Translations under genes and position numbers: made by a program
Notes under the pieces: model-generated
Seen by the model: only the letters and a program-made list of their open reading frames with translations
Told to the model about the DNA's origin: nothing
Database searches by the model: none
IMG/VR virus record: IMGVR_UViG_3300025687_000243
Span: 1 to 27,822 of that record
Origin: a virus
DNA: 27,822 bases
Direction: 5' to 3' (one strand)
Shown here: positions 21,558 through 27,822 of the stretch, piece by piece
Layout of the letters: every line of letters begins with the position of its first letter
Position numbering within the stretch: the stretch's first letter is position 1

Positions 21558-22064
21558 TTAGTTGACGACGTACTCGATCTGGAACGACAGGTCGCCGGCA
21601 GCGGCAGTGGCCGCAGCAGTCGAAACCGTCATCGAGACATAGTACAGCTTCTTGGTGTCAGCAGTTGCAAGCGCATCTGCCCACACCTGCCGACCGCAGG
21701 CGTTGATGTTGCGAGCTTCAAACGCATACTCGGTGAACGCCGTGGCCGCTTGGCCGAGGGTGATCGCCGACGCATACGCATCTGCATCCGCAACGGTGCC
21801 GTCAGTGTTGTGCAAGCCAACATTGAAGGCCAGCGCCGGGGAGCCATCGCTGTCGAGATCGTCAGCCGCCAGCTTGATGCTGGTGATTGAAGCGTTCGAC
21901 GGGATCGGGGCCAGCATCACCAGATCGTTCAGATCCAGATCGCCAGTCGCCAACGCGATGGTGCCTTGGGCGATGCGCTTAACACCATGAAGCTGGTGCG
22001 CGGCATTCATCGCTTGGGGCGATGCCTCGAAGTTCGAGACCAGGGTAGAGTTCTTGGTGGTCAT
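21558..22064 (-). CDS. Probable head decoration or minor capsid protein, 168 aa
   Basis: A 168-aa acidic, Ala/Asp-rich protein coded right after the major capsid protein with its own ribosome binding site (AAGGAG). After a disordered start it has beta-type segments (AQGTIALATGDLDLNDLVML, SITSIKLAADDLDS, PALAFNVGLHN) and ends with LSFQIEYVVN. In many podoviruses the gene at this place, with an IPSNASITSI-like strand, encodes a decoration or head-fibre protein; this is recalled and not searched. It has no cysteine pair except one at NACGRQ. It is likely abundant in the virion. Confidence 0.65.
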   Translation of the reverse strand: MTTKNSTLVSNFEASPQAMNAAHQLHGVKRIAQGTIALATGDLDLNDLVMLAPIPSNASITSIKLAADDLDSDGSPALAFNVGLHNTDGTVADADAYASAITLGQAATAFTEYAFEARNINACGRQVWADALATADTKKLYYVSMTVSTAAATAAAGDLSFQIEYVVN

Positions 22065-22075
22065 CTCACTTCTCC

Positions 22076-22936
22076 TTATTCATCGCAGAGGATTTCAACG
22101 ACCTTGGCCTCTTCCATGCGTGTCGCACCGATCGACATGCAGTAGTAGACCTGGGTCGCATACGACTTATCTGCGCGCTCATCGATGCGGGCAGTCGGCT
22201 CTTTGCCAACAGCCAGCTTGATGCCGTCCATCGCCCAAGCGAAGACACGACGATCGCCGCTGCCGTCGAGGGGCAGGCGGTTGGTCGTGACAAACTTGAA
22301 GCCGACGTAGGTGTCCAGCTCGCCTTTGACCAGCGCACGAACGGTGTTGTAGTCAGCCGAGGTGACCTCGGGATCGTCCAACAGGTTCGTGATCTGCTTC
22401 GGAGAACATGCGATGTAACGCGGGATCGAGGGATCGACATCGCGGCTATCAAGGATCTCTTTGGCTTCGATCAGCTTCGCCAGCGTCAGGCCAGCAGCGC
22501 CAACGGCGATCTGGTTGTTGCTGTCGAAGGGGGTCGAGGTGGTGCCATCCTTGCCGGTGAGGGCGGTGCCCAGAGCAGCCGAGATGATCACGTCATCCAT
22601 CGCCCGGCCCATTGCAGCCGCAGCAGCGCGAGCGTAGGTCGAGGTCGGGTCAACGAGCAGACGCACCTTGTCCTGATCGTCGATCAGGTCGGCGTATTCG
22701 TAGTCCGACATCGTCACCATGCGGCGCGAGTGGGGCGTGTCAATGAGCGGGGTATCCGCATGACGGGTGGTGCGCAGGACAGCAGCAGCGCTGCCGACCT
22801 GGTCGAAGAATGCCTTTTCGCCATTCACAGTTTCCACGTCCACCGCATTGCGCAGCAGCGAACCCATCTGCTGCGAGAGCATCTGGATGTTCGAGGAAAA
22901 CTGATTGACGAATGCGGTAGTGATTTGGACCGACAT
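22076..22936 (-). CDS. Major capsid protein
   Basis: A 286-aa HK97-fold shell protein of the podovirus type (T7 gp10A is 345 aa). The start is ITTAFVNQFSSNIQMLSQQM; the segment RMVTMSDYEYADLIDDQDKV (residues 67-86) is typical of this family, followed by ARAAAAAMGRAMDDVIISAA, a long helix like the spine, and a C-terminal strand YYCMSIGATRMEEAKV. AAGGAG lies just upstream of the ATG. The 132 bases separating it from the scaffold gene hold no gene, only a weak 5-bp stem (GCTGC/GCAGC at 23000-23014). Position right after scaffold supports the call. Confidence 0.9.
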   Translation of the reverse strand: MSVQITTAFVNQFSSNIQMLSQQMGSLLRNAVDVETVNGEKAFFDQVGSAAAVLRTTRHADTPLIDTPHSRRMVTMSDYEYADLIDDQDKVRLLVDPTSTYARAAAAAMGRAMDDVIISAALGTALTGKDGTTSTPFDSNNQIAVGAAGLTLAKLIEAKEILDSRDVDPSIPRYIACSPKQITNLLDDPEVTSADYNTVRALVKGELDTYVGFKFVTTNRLPLDGSGDRRVFAWAMDGIKLAVGKEPTARIDERADKSYATQVYYCMSIGATRMEEAKVVEILCDE

Positions 22937-23068
22937 TTGTCTCTCCTTAGAGCGGGTTTACAGTTTTCGACGCCTTGGTTGTCCTAGCGGGCCGTGGCTG
23001 CTGCTTAGGGCAGCTACTCCACCGAACTGATCGGCATGCCTGGCGGGTCTCAAGGATTGTCCGCCACA

Positions 23069-23878
23069 TCACGCATAGTCACGAAGGCGCAAGACCTCGG
23101 CAACATATGTGTCATGTTCAGGGTGCAGTTTATCCCAATATGGGCTATCGCGTCTAGTCATCTCTGCGATGCGCTGGCTGGCCTCCTGCGGCGTCATGAT
23201 CAGCTCGCTGGTTTCACCCAGCAACTGGTCCTCGCCGATCTGCTCGGCCAGCTTTACAAACATCCGCACGATCTGCGGGTGATCGCCAAGCATACGGCCA
23301 TCGGATAGCTGGATCTCATCCAGAAACGATACATCGCCGAGCAACTGCGTGGCAGCATTGAGCGCCATCGTCATGCGCTGATTGAACGCCTGCCCGAAAT
23401 CCTGACGCAGCTCCTGCTCGCCTTCGTACACCGCCTTCTCGACCATCTCCGATCGAGCCGCATTTGCGCCCGTTACCGTGTCTTCCAAGAACTTGGCAAT
23501 CCGCTCGACCTGGCGATTGTTCAGGCCAGCCTCAAAGGCAGACTGCCGAAAGCCCTCAAGCTCGCTTTCAGCAAACGGAACGCCATCAAGCTTGACGCTG
23601 TATTCCTTCGGCGACTGCGGGCGGCCCAACCTAGACCACACATTCGCCCAATCTTCATCCGTCGCCGTCTTGCCAGGCAACGGGATCTTTTCAGCGCCAA
23701 TCAAACGCTGCGCATGAACAAGCGTCTTCGCCATGTCGTTGACATTGGTGAAAGACTTAATGCTTGGGTCATTCCGATATTCTTCGGAAATGGCATCAAG
23801 GAAATTTGCAGACGCCGCGACAGGCGCTGCCGTTGCGACGTTTTGAGATCCAGTTGCCTGGATTGCCTCTTCGCTCAT
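23069..23878 (-). CDS. Capsid scaffolding (assembly) protein
   Basis: A 269-aa acidic helical protein (T7 gp9 is 307 aa). A low-complexity start (ATAAPVAASANFL) precedes a conserved region: KSFTNVNDMAKTLVHAQRLI, IPLPGKTATDEDWANVWSRL, GRPQSPKEYSVKLDG. It ends with a helical tail (EVLRLRDYA). It should direct assembly of the procapsid and leave or be degraded before packaging. Located between portal/Bbp19-like genes and the capsid gene, as expected. Its start overlaps the upstream stop as ATGA. Confidence 0.87.
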   Translation of the reverse strand: MSEEAIQATGSQNVATAAPVAASANFLDAISEEYRNDPSIKSFTNVNDMAKTLVHAQRLIGAEKIPLPGKTATDEDWANVWSRLGRPQSPKEYSVKLDGVPFAESELEGFRQSAFEAGLNNRQVERIAKFLEDTVTGANAARSEMVEKAVYEGEQELRQDFGQAFNQRMTMALNAATQLLGDVSFLDEIQLSDGRMLGDHPQIVRMFVKLAEQIGEDQLLGETSELIMTPQEASQRIAEMTRRDSPYWDKLHPEHDTYVAEVLRLRDYA

Positions 23879-24096
23879 TGTCTTTCCTTCTCTTCGGACA
23901 GCATTCGGACGATCAGCAGCACTGCTGCGCGCTGTCCTTCGTTAAAGGCTGATGTGTGTGGATCGCCCGAAACAAATGTCGTCGCGTCAAACGACGATCG
24001 CTTTTTGAGATCGGCCAGAACGCGCTGGCCGTCATCTGTGTTGAAAACCCGGCGGTACGCCAGCCTCAGCTCCGCGAGCTGCTTTTGATCCATCAT
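23875..24096 (-). CDS. Bbp19-like small phage protein
   Basis: A 73-aa protein with the pattern of the Bbp19-like domain: LAYRRVFNTDDGQRVLADLK, then a Ser/Asp loop (SSFDATTF), GDPHTSAFNEGQRAAVLLI and an acidic tail. Bbp19 comes from Bordetella phage BPP-1, where relatives lie near portal and scaffold genes; its function is unknown. Its position here between portal and scaffold (ATGA overlaps on both sides) is identical. The assignment is from motif recall. Confidence 0.74.
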   Translation of the reverse strand: MMDQKQLAELRLAYRRVFNTDDGQRVLADLKKRSSFDATTFVSGDPHTSAFNEGQRAAVLLIVRMLSEEKERQ

Positions 24097-25715
24097 GCTA
24101 TGCCAGCGCCTCCCAGCGCCTGAGCGCCGCCAAGCGCCTTGACCATCGGTGCAGCGTCACCCAATGCCTGGGCCTGCATCATCTGCGTCTCAGCGTCGGC
24201 CTGCTGCTGCTGTTGCTGTTGCTGTTGCCGACGCATCCGCGCCACCTCTTCGTCCGATCGGATCACCGTCGCCGGGATGCCAGTCGTATCGACCAGGTAC
24301 TTAACCAGCTTGTCGCTGTCCAAGTAATCCATCACCGGCGCAACCTCGGCGATCTGCATCATCACCTCAAAGCCGCGCAGCATCGACTGCAGATCCGTCA
24401 GCTTCTGCGCCTTGGCCAGCGGCGACACATACTCAATCTCGATGTCGCGACCCTGCAGCTCTTCCGGCGCAGGCGGCAAGACACCGTTGCGCAGCAACAG
24501 ACCGAACACGCGCGAGATCAGCGGCTGCAGCATCTCGGACTGCAGGCGGCCCAGGACAGGCCCAAGCAGCCGCATCTTTTCCTCATTGCGCTGCAACACC
24601 TCGGTCGCCGTCATGGCCTGCCCTTGGGCCAGCAAAAGCTGGTCCACATAGAACGCCTGCCGGATCGCGTTGCGGCGCTGCTCTTCCATGTTCAGGCCGA
24701 GCGGGTTGTTGGCGCCGATGTTCAGCGGCTCCATCCGATCGCGCGTGCCGGCCCGGTAGAAATTCAGCGAGCCAGGCGTGGTCCTGATCGGCATGATGAA
24801 CCCATCATCCGGCACCATCAGCGGCGGGTCGATCTGCTTCTGCGCCGCCCGGATCGTGACCTCGGACATCTTGTTGAGCATCTTCACATCAGGCAAAGCC
24901 GTCATGGCAGGCGAGCGCCCGTACACCGACACGCTGTCCTTCACAAAGCGCGGCACCATGAACGGGAAATCATCAAAGCCGCCTTCCGATAGCAACGCCT
25001 TGCTGTCCATGTGGTAATACACCGACGCAATCCGCTTCTGCTTTGCAGCGCGCCCAGCCTTACCGGCACGGGGGTAGACCGCGTGCAGGATCGTATGCTC
25101 AGTGTACGGGCTGTTCTCGACATCCTTCAGCACAGCCGGCGGCAACGCTTCCCGCCCGAACTGCTGCTCCATCGCACGCGCCGTCATCTTGAACTTGCGG
25201 TACACCGTATCGACCATGCCGTTGGCATCTTCGGAGATCGAGATCTCGGCAATGTGCCGCGTGCCAAACCGCACGCCGTCATCCGCACTTTCAACATAGA
25301 TCGCGCCGGTTCCGAACACGACCAGATCGAAATACAGCTCATGCACTTCCTGCTGAAAATTCGAACGATGGAATGCCTGGTACATCTGATCGATACAGGT
25401 TTCCAACCATTCGTTGGCCGCGTCGTTGCCTTGCAGCTCACGCTCGCGGAACCGCATCGAAAACCAGGGCGTGCTGGGCGATGTCAGCATCCCGTGCAGC
25501 GAAGACGCCAGCAGCTCAACCGCGTGGATCGCCGTGCCGTCATAGATCAGCTCGGTGCGCTTGTCGCCCTGCGTGCGCTTCTTCACGATGTCCGCTTTGC
25601 GCGGCAGCATGTAGTCCGCCAGCTCTTGCCAATGCTTTTCCCAGTTCGAACGCGCATTGGCCAGATCGCGATACCGACGATCTAGCCGCGAAACCAGCGG
25701 ATCTACACTTGCCAT
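24093..25715 (-). CDS. Portal (head-to-tail connector) protein
   Basis: A 540-aa portal, nearly the length of T7 gp8 (536 aa). The family's segments are visible: LDRRYRDLANARSNWEKHWQ with LADYMLPRK, TAIHAVELLASSLHGMLTSP followed by WFSMRF, a central YGRSPAMTALPDVKMLNKMS, and TATEVLQRNEEKMRLLGPVL (residues near 380-400). It should form the dodecameric ring at one vertex through which DNA is packaged and ejected. The C-terminus carries a run of nine glutamines (497-505), then a Gly/Ala-rich tail. It starts as TAATG after the preceding stop. Confidence 0.94.
   Translation of the reverse strand: MASVDPLVSRLDRRYRDLANARSNWEKHWQELADYMLPRKADIVKKRTQGDKRTELIYDGTAIHAVELLASSLHGMLTSPSTPWFSMRFRERELQGNDAANEWLETCIDQMYQAFHRSNFQQEVHELYFDLVVFGTGAIYVESADDGVRFGTRHIAEISISEDANGMVDTVYRKFKMTARAMEQQFGREALPPAVLKDVENSPYTEHTILHAVYPRAGKAGRAAKQKRIASVYYHMDSKALLSEGGFDDFPFMVPRFVKDSVSVYGRSPAMTALPDVKMLNKMSEVTIRAAQKQIDPPLMVPDDGFIMPIRTTPGSLNFYRAGTRDRMEPLNIGANNPLGLNMEEQRRNAIRQAFYVDQLLLAQGQAMTATEVLQRNEEKMRLLGPVLGRLQSEMLQPLISRVFGLLLRNGVLPPAPEELQGRDIEIEYVSPLAKAQKLTDLQSMLRGFEVMMQIAEVAPVMDYLDSDKLVKYLVDTTGIPATVIRSDEEVARMRRQQQQQQQQQADAETQMMQAQALGDAAPMVKALGGAQALGGAGIA
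24201..24227 (-). repeat. Poly-glutamine codon run in the portal gene
   Basis: This 27-base run reads as nine CAA/CAG codons on the minus strand (portal residues 497-505). It lies in a disordered, Gln- and Ala-rich C-terminal tail. Triplet runs can expand or shrink by slippage, so number may differ between relatives without harming the ring. Confidence 0.9.
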
Positions 25716-25927
25716 TACATGCCCCCGTAATTGGCCATCAGGCTGCGGCGCACGCGCCCATTGTCTTTCTTCTTCGACATGTCGCCGCCTTCCATCCGGC
25801 CAGCGATCCGTTGGTTCAAACGCTCCAACGGATCAACCGTCATCGAAGCAGACATGCCCTGCGTCGGCTGTGACGCCATCGCACCCATGCGGCCAGACTG
25901 CCGCTTGTACCGATCGTTCATCATCAT
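25715..25927 (-). CDS. Unknown 70-aa basic protein before the portal
   Basis: A 70-aa, Met-, Arg- and Gly-rich protein of unknown family. It opens MMMNDRYKRQSGRMGAMAS, has a helical centre (DPLERLNQRIAGRMEGGD), and ends with KKKDNGRVRRSLMANYGG. Its composition suggests disorder and a binding role on DNA or another virion protein. It starts in ATGA overlap with the upstream stop, while its own stop overlaps the portal start as TAATG. It is probably a small virion or packaging accessory protein. Confidence 0.65.
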   Translation of the reverse strand: MMMNDRYKRQSGRMGAMASQPTQGMSASMTVDPLERLNQRIAGRMEGGDMSKKKDNGRVRRSLMANYGGM

Positions 25928-26535
25928 GCGATCAATCCCCCGCCCATCAGGCTGCGCCGGCGCCGGGTCGTGCCAGCGCCGCCAGCCAGCAGGCCGCCGG
26001 GCGACGTGGCGATCGTGGACGCCAGACCCAGCCGCCGCGCCTTGGCCGCAGCCGTCTCGCCTGCCTCGGCGATCTGCGTTTCCTGCTGCGGCGTCATCCC
26101 GGTCTCAGTCTCTGGCTCCGCAGCAGCCACAGGCGTAGGCTGCACAGGCGCAAGGGCAGGCGCGATTACAGGGGCTGGTGCCGGTGCTGGCGCCGGTGCT
26201 GGCCGATCCTCACGTTGATCAGCCGCAGGGCGCGCAGCCTCTGCAACTGCCCGGCGCTCATTGGCCTGAATATTCCGCATCACATTCGCAGGCTCAGTGC
26301 TGGTCAAGGCGCGCAGGCTGATCGGGCCGTAATCAGGCTCGCGCTCGCTTTGGCCTTCGGTAATCCCAAATCGAGGGATGTCGCGGGTGGCGACACGCTG
26401 CATCTCGCCATTTCGCTCAACCGTCATGATCGACGGGCGCGGCTCCGGGCGACCAGTAAATTCGCGGCCACCGCCGCCGCCGCCGGTCTCACCACCAAAG
26501 AAAACCTGCACAAATCCGGGTGTAAGAAATCGCAT
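25924..26535 (-). CDS. Unknown 203-aa Pro/Ala-rich protein
   Basis: A 203-aa mostly disordered protein. A short hydrophobic start (MRFLTPGFVQVFFGG) leads into six or more glycines (18-23) and a basic Pro-rich stretch. Residues 111-135 are a Pro-Ala tract. The C-terminal LGLASTIATSPGGLLAGG and RRRRSLMGGGLIA resemble the tails of other small podovirus proteins (GLASTIxTSPxGLL type; memory only). It sits between the HlyC-like and the 70-aa gene in the packaging/head block. Possibly a flexible virion linker or packaging accessory. Confidence 0.6.
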   Translation of the reverse strand: MRFLTPGFVQVFFGGETGGGGGGREFTGRPEPRPSIMTVERNGEMQRVATRDIPRFGITEGQSEREPDYGPISLRALTSTEPANVMRNIQANERRAVAEAARPAADQREDRPAPAPAPAPAPVIAPALAPVQPTPVAAAEPETETGMTPQQETQIAEAGETAAAKARRLGLASTIATSPGGLLAGGAGTTRRRRSLMGGGLIA

Positions 26536-26538
26536 CGC

Positions 26539-26946
26539 CTATCCACCTATATTCGGGAAAACCCCGTTTCTGCGACCCCGGTGGGCCAAGACATGATCGA
26601 ACCGAGAATATTGTTCTTGCCCCAAGCGGCGCATGTCCCGGCAGATCAACAATACATCATTTCGACCATATGGCGCAATCATGTCCACAACTACCAAGCA
26701 TTCGCCCGTCTCGCGCGCGAAAATCTCAGCCCCGCTGTACTGCCGCGTCTCAAACTCTTCCCGCGTCATGTAGGCCCAGCTGATGAACCCGCGCGGGAAA
26801 CCATACGCATCTCGGTACAAACGATACCGCCCGCTCTCCAACGCCGGCATCAGCCGCCAGGCGATCGTCTCACAAGGAAACGAACTGTATGGCGCCGTCT
26901 CCGTCCAGAGCTGCAGCGCACCCAGCAGATCATCCTGATCAATCAT
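26539..26946 (-). CDS. HlyC-like (RTX toxin-activating) acyltransferase homologue
   Basis: A 135-aa protein aligning by eye with HlyC, the enzyme that transfers fatty acyl groups to lysines of RTX toxins. Shared segments: LPALESGRYRLYRD-type strand (here MPALESGRYRLYRD), G-F-P-R-GFISWAYM like the P-V-AYCSWANL strand, then VVVDMIAPYG like FIDWIAPFG, which keeps the catalytic aspartate (D88). The catalytic histidine of HlyC (His23, in PLHRNWP) has no partner: this region reads TAPYSSFP, and the first His is at 118. No toxin gene is visible nearby. It sits between terminase and head genes (ATGA overlap with terminase). The fold is likely; the chemistry may be lost or altered. Confidence 0.68.
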   Translation of the reverse strand: MIDQDDLLGALQLWTETAPYSSFPCETIAWRLMPALESGRYRLYRDAYGFPRGFISWAYMTREEFETRQYSGAEIFARETGECLVVVDMIAPYGRNDVLLICRDMRRLGQEQYSRFDHVLAHRGRRNGVFPNIGG

Positions 26947-27822
26947 GTCGTGAACGGGTCATAGTCCATGACCGCCTGCACCTGGGGCGGCTTCACCCGA
27001 TCCCCCGTCTCTCTTATCCCAACCGCCAGATACCGAAACGCATCCGCAGCGTGGCTCGTCCAATCATGCACCGGCGCAGCCCGGAAAGACCGCGTGCGCT
27101 CATTGTACGCGCGATGATACTGCCTTAACGCCTCCAAGCCAACCTTTGTCTTTTCCCGGTCAAACCACAGCCGAGGGATCAACATCTGAGCCGCGTGTAT
27201 CCCATCCTCAATCGGCAGCTTCGGAATGATCCGAAAGTTCAGCCCCAGATCCCAGGCAATCTCCCGCCGGCTCTTCCCGCTGCCAAGCTCCCGCACCTCG
27301 ATGTCATGCGGCGCAAAGTGGTTCCCGTACAAATACCGGCGCTCCGTCAGGATCTTGCAGTAGTGCGGCAAACCCTCATTCCGCGCCTCATAGAAATCGA
27401 TCACATGGATCGCACGCCCAACCGTCTGCGTAAACCAGATCGCCGTGCTGTCACCCACCCCCAGATCCCAAAACGTATCGACCCGATGCGCAGGATCATA
27501 CGGCACGTTGCAGATCCGACCGGCGTTCTGCGCCTCTTCCAGCTCTTTCCCGTAAATCGCACCAGGCACGTTCGCGTTCCACGAACACTCAAATTCCTGC
27601 TGGTACTGGTCATGCGTCATCGTCTGCCGCGCAGCCCGCAATTCTTCCTCGTCCAAGATCCCGGTCTCGCTGGCCTTGTACACCGCACACAGCCAGTCAT
27701 CGTCAGCCGCCGCTTCCTCATACAGATCGAAGAACGCATTGTGCCCCTTCGGCGTGCCGACGAACACAGCCCAACCCTTCCGATCGGACAAGGCAGGCCG
27801 GATCACCTCGGGGAACACATTC
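26943..27822 (-). CDS. terL: Terminase large subunit, C-terminal part (5' end outside window)
   Basis: The last 292 or so residues of the packaging motor. The end of the ATPase is visible (VFVGTPKGHNAFFDLYEE, coupling motif) followed by the RNase-H-like nuclease: FWDLGVGDST (D118, counted from the first base-complete frame's GTG), APHD (169-172), and DWTSHAADAFRY (D259), the three usual metal-binding acids. The GTG at 27818 is an internal valine codon, not the start; the frame is open to the edge. It cuts concatemers and drives DNA into the procapsid via the portal. Its stop overlaps the HlyC-like gene by ATGA. Confidence 0.93.
   Translation of the reverse strand, partial: NVFPEVIRPALSDRKGWAVFVGTPKGHNAFFDLYEEAAADDDWLCAVYKASETGILDEEELRAARQTMTHDQYQQEFECSWNANVPGAIYGKELEEAQNAGRICNVPYDPAHRVDTFWDLGVGDSTAIWFTQTVGRAIHVIDFYEARNEGLPHYCKILTERRYLYGNHFAPHDIEVRELGSGKSRREIAWDLGLNFRIIPKLPIEDGIHAAQMLIPRLWFDREKTKVGLEALRQYHRAYNERTRSFRAAPVHDWTSHAADAFRYLAVGIRETGDRVKPPQVQAVMDYDPFTT

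Noticed and set aside
22937-23068. Terminator or promoter between scaffold and capsid genes
   Set aside because: Only a 5-bp stem with no T-run and no convincing -35/-10 pair; too weak to annotate as a feature.

Overview
The window is a 27.8-kb piece of a tailed-phage genome of the short-tailed (podovirus) type with a T7-like virion gene set. It could be a free phage or a prophage. No integrase, lysogeny gene, RNA polymerase, tRNA or bacterial chromosomal gene is visible. The DNA is mostly GC-rich, and coding is extremely tight: most neighbouring genes overlap by ATGA, GTGA, TGATG or TAATG. Base composition and the style of the small accessory proteins suggest an alphaproteobacterial (Rhodobacterales-like) host. 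That host guess is inference.

Region 1 (70-2065, minus strand) is an early-type operon. From its promoter it encodes a 53-aa ribbon-helix-helix regulator, a 52-aa membrane protein, a helix-turn-helix protein, a small PD-(D/E)XK nuclease, an unknown protein and a RecB/YqaJ-like PD-(D/E)XK exonuclease. It continues past the left edge. Region 2 (2066-2171) is a compact divergent control region: two TTGACC -35 boxes point away from each other, and each promoter spacer holds or touches a perfect TGTGGCCACA palindrome. The ribbon-helix-helix protein is the obvious candidate to bind them. Region 3 (2172-3919, plus strand) is a chain of up to nine very small unknown genes, including a 22-aa hydrophobic peptide with a strong ribosome binding site just after a UUCG-tetraloop hairpin.

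Region 4 (3888-27822, minus strand) is one long late operon read right to left. In transcription order it holds: terminase large subunit (5' end outside the window), an HlyC-like acyltransferase homologue, two unknown proteins, portal, a Bbp19-like protein, scaffold, major capsid protein, a probable decoration protein, tail tubular proteins A and B, four internal virion (ejection) proteins of 174, 583, 933 and 1080 aa, a T7-type tail fibre with ten-residue repeats, a tail-fibre-linked small protein, a holin-like protein, a structural protein, an M15 endolysin, overlapping spanins, three small basic proteins, a secreted protein and an HTH-metallophosphoesterase fusion. This operon collides tail-to-tail with region 3, with a 32-bp coding overlap.

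The most interesting points are the palindromic two-operator switch with a probably leaderless repressor mRNA, the HlyC-like protein lacking the expected catalytic histidine, the 933-aa virion protein with an HEQNH motif and a GNAT-like C-terminus, the HTH-phosphoesterase fusion, the endolysin with a C-terminal membrane segment, and AT-rich distal parts of several virion genes that look like exchanged modules. No family assignment was checked by database search; all rest on motifs, lengths and gene order.
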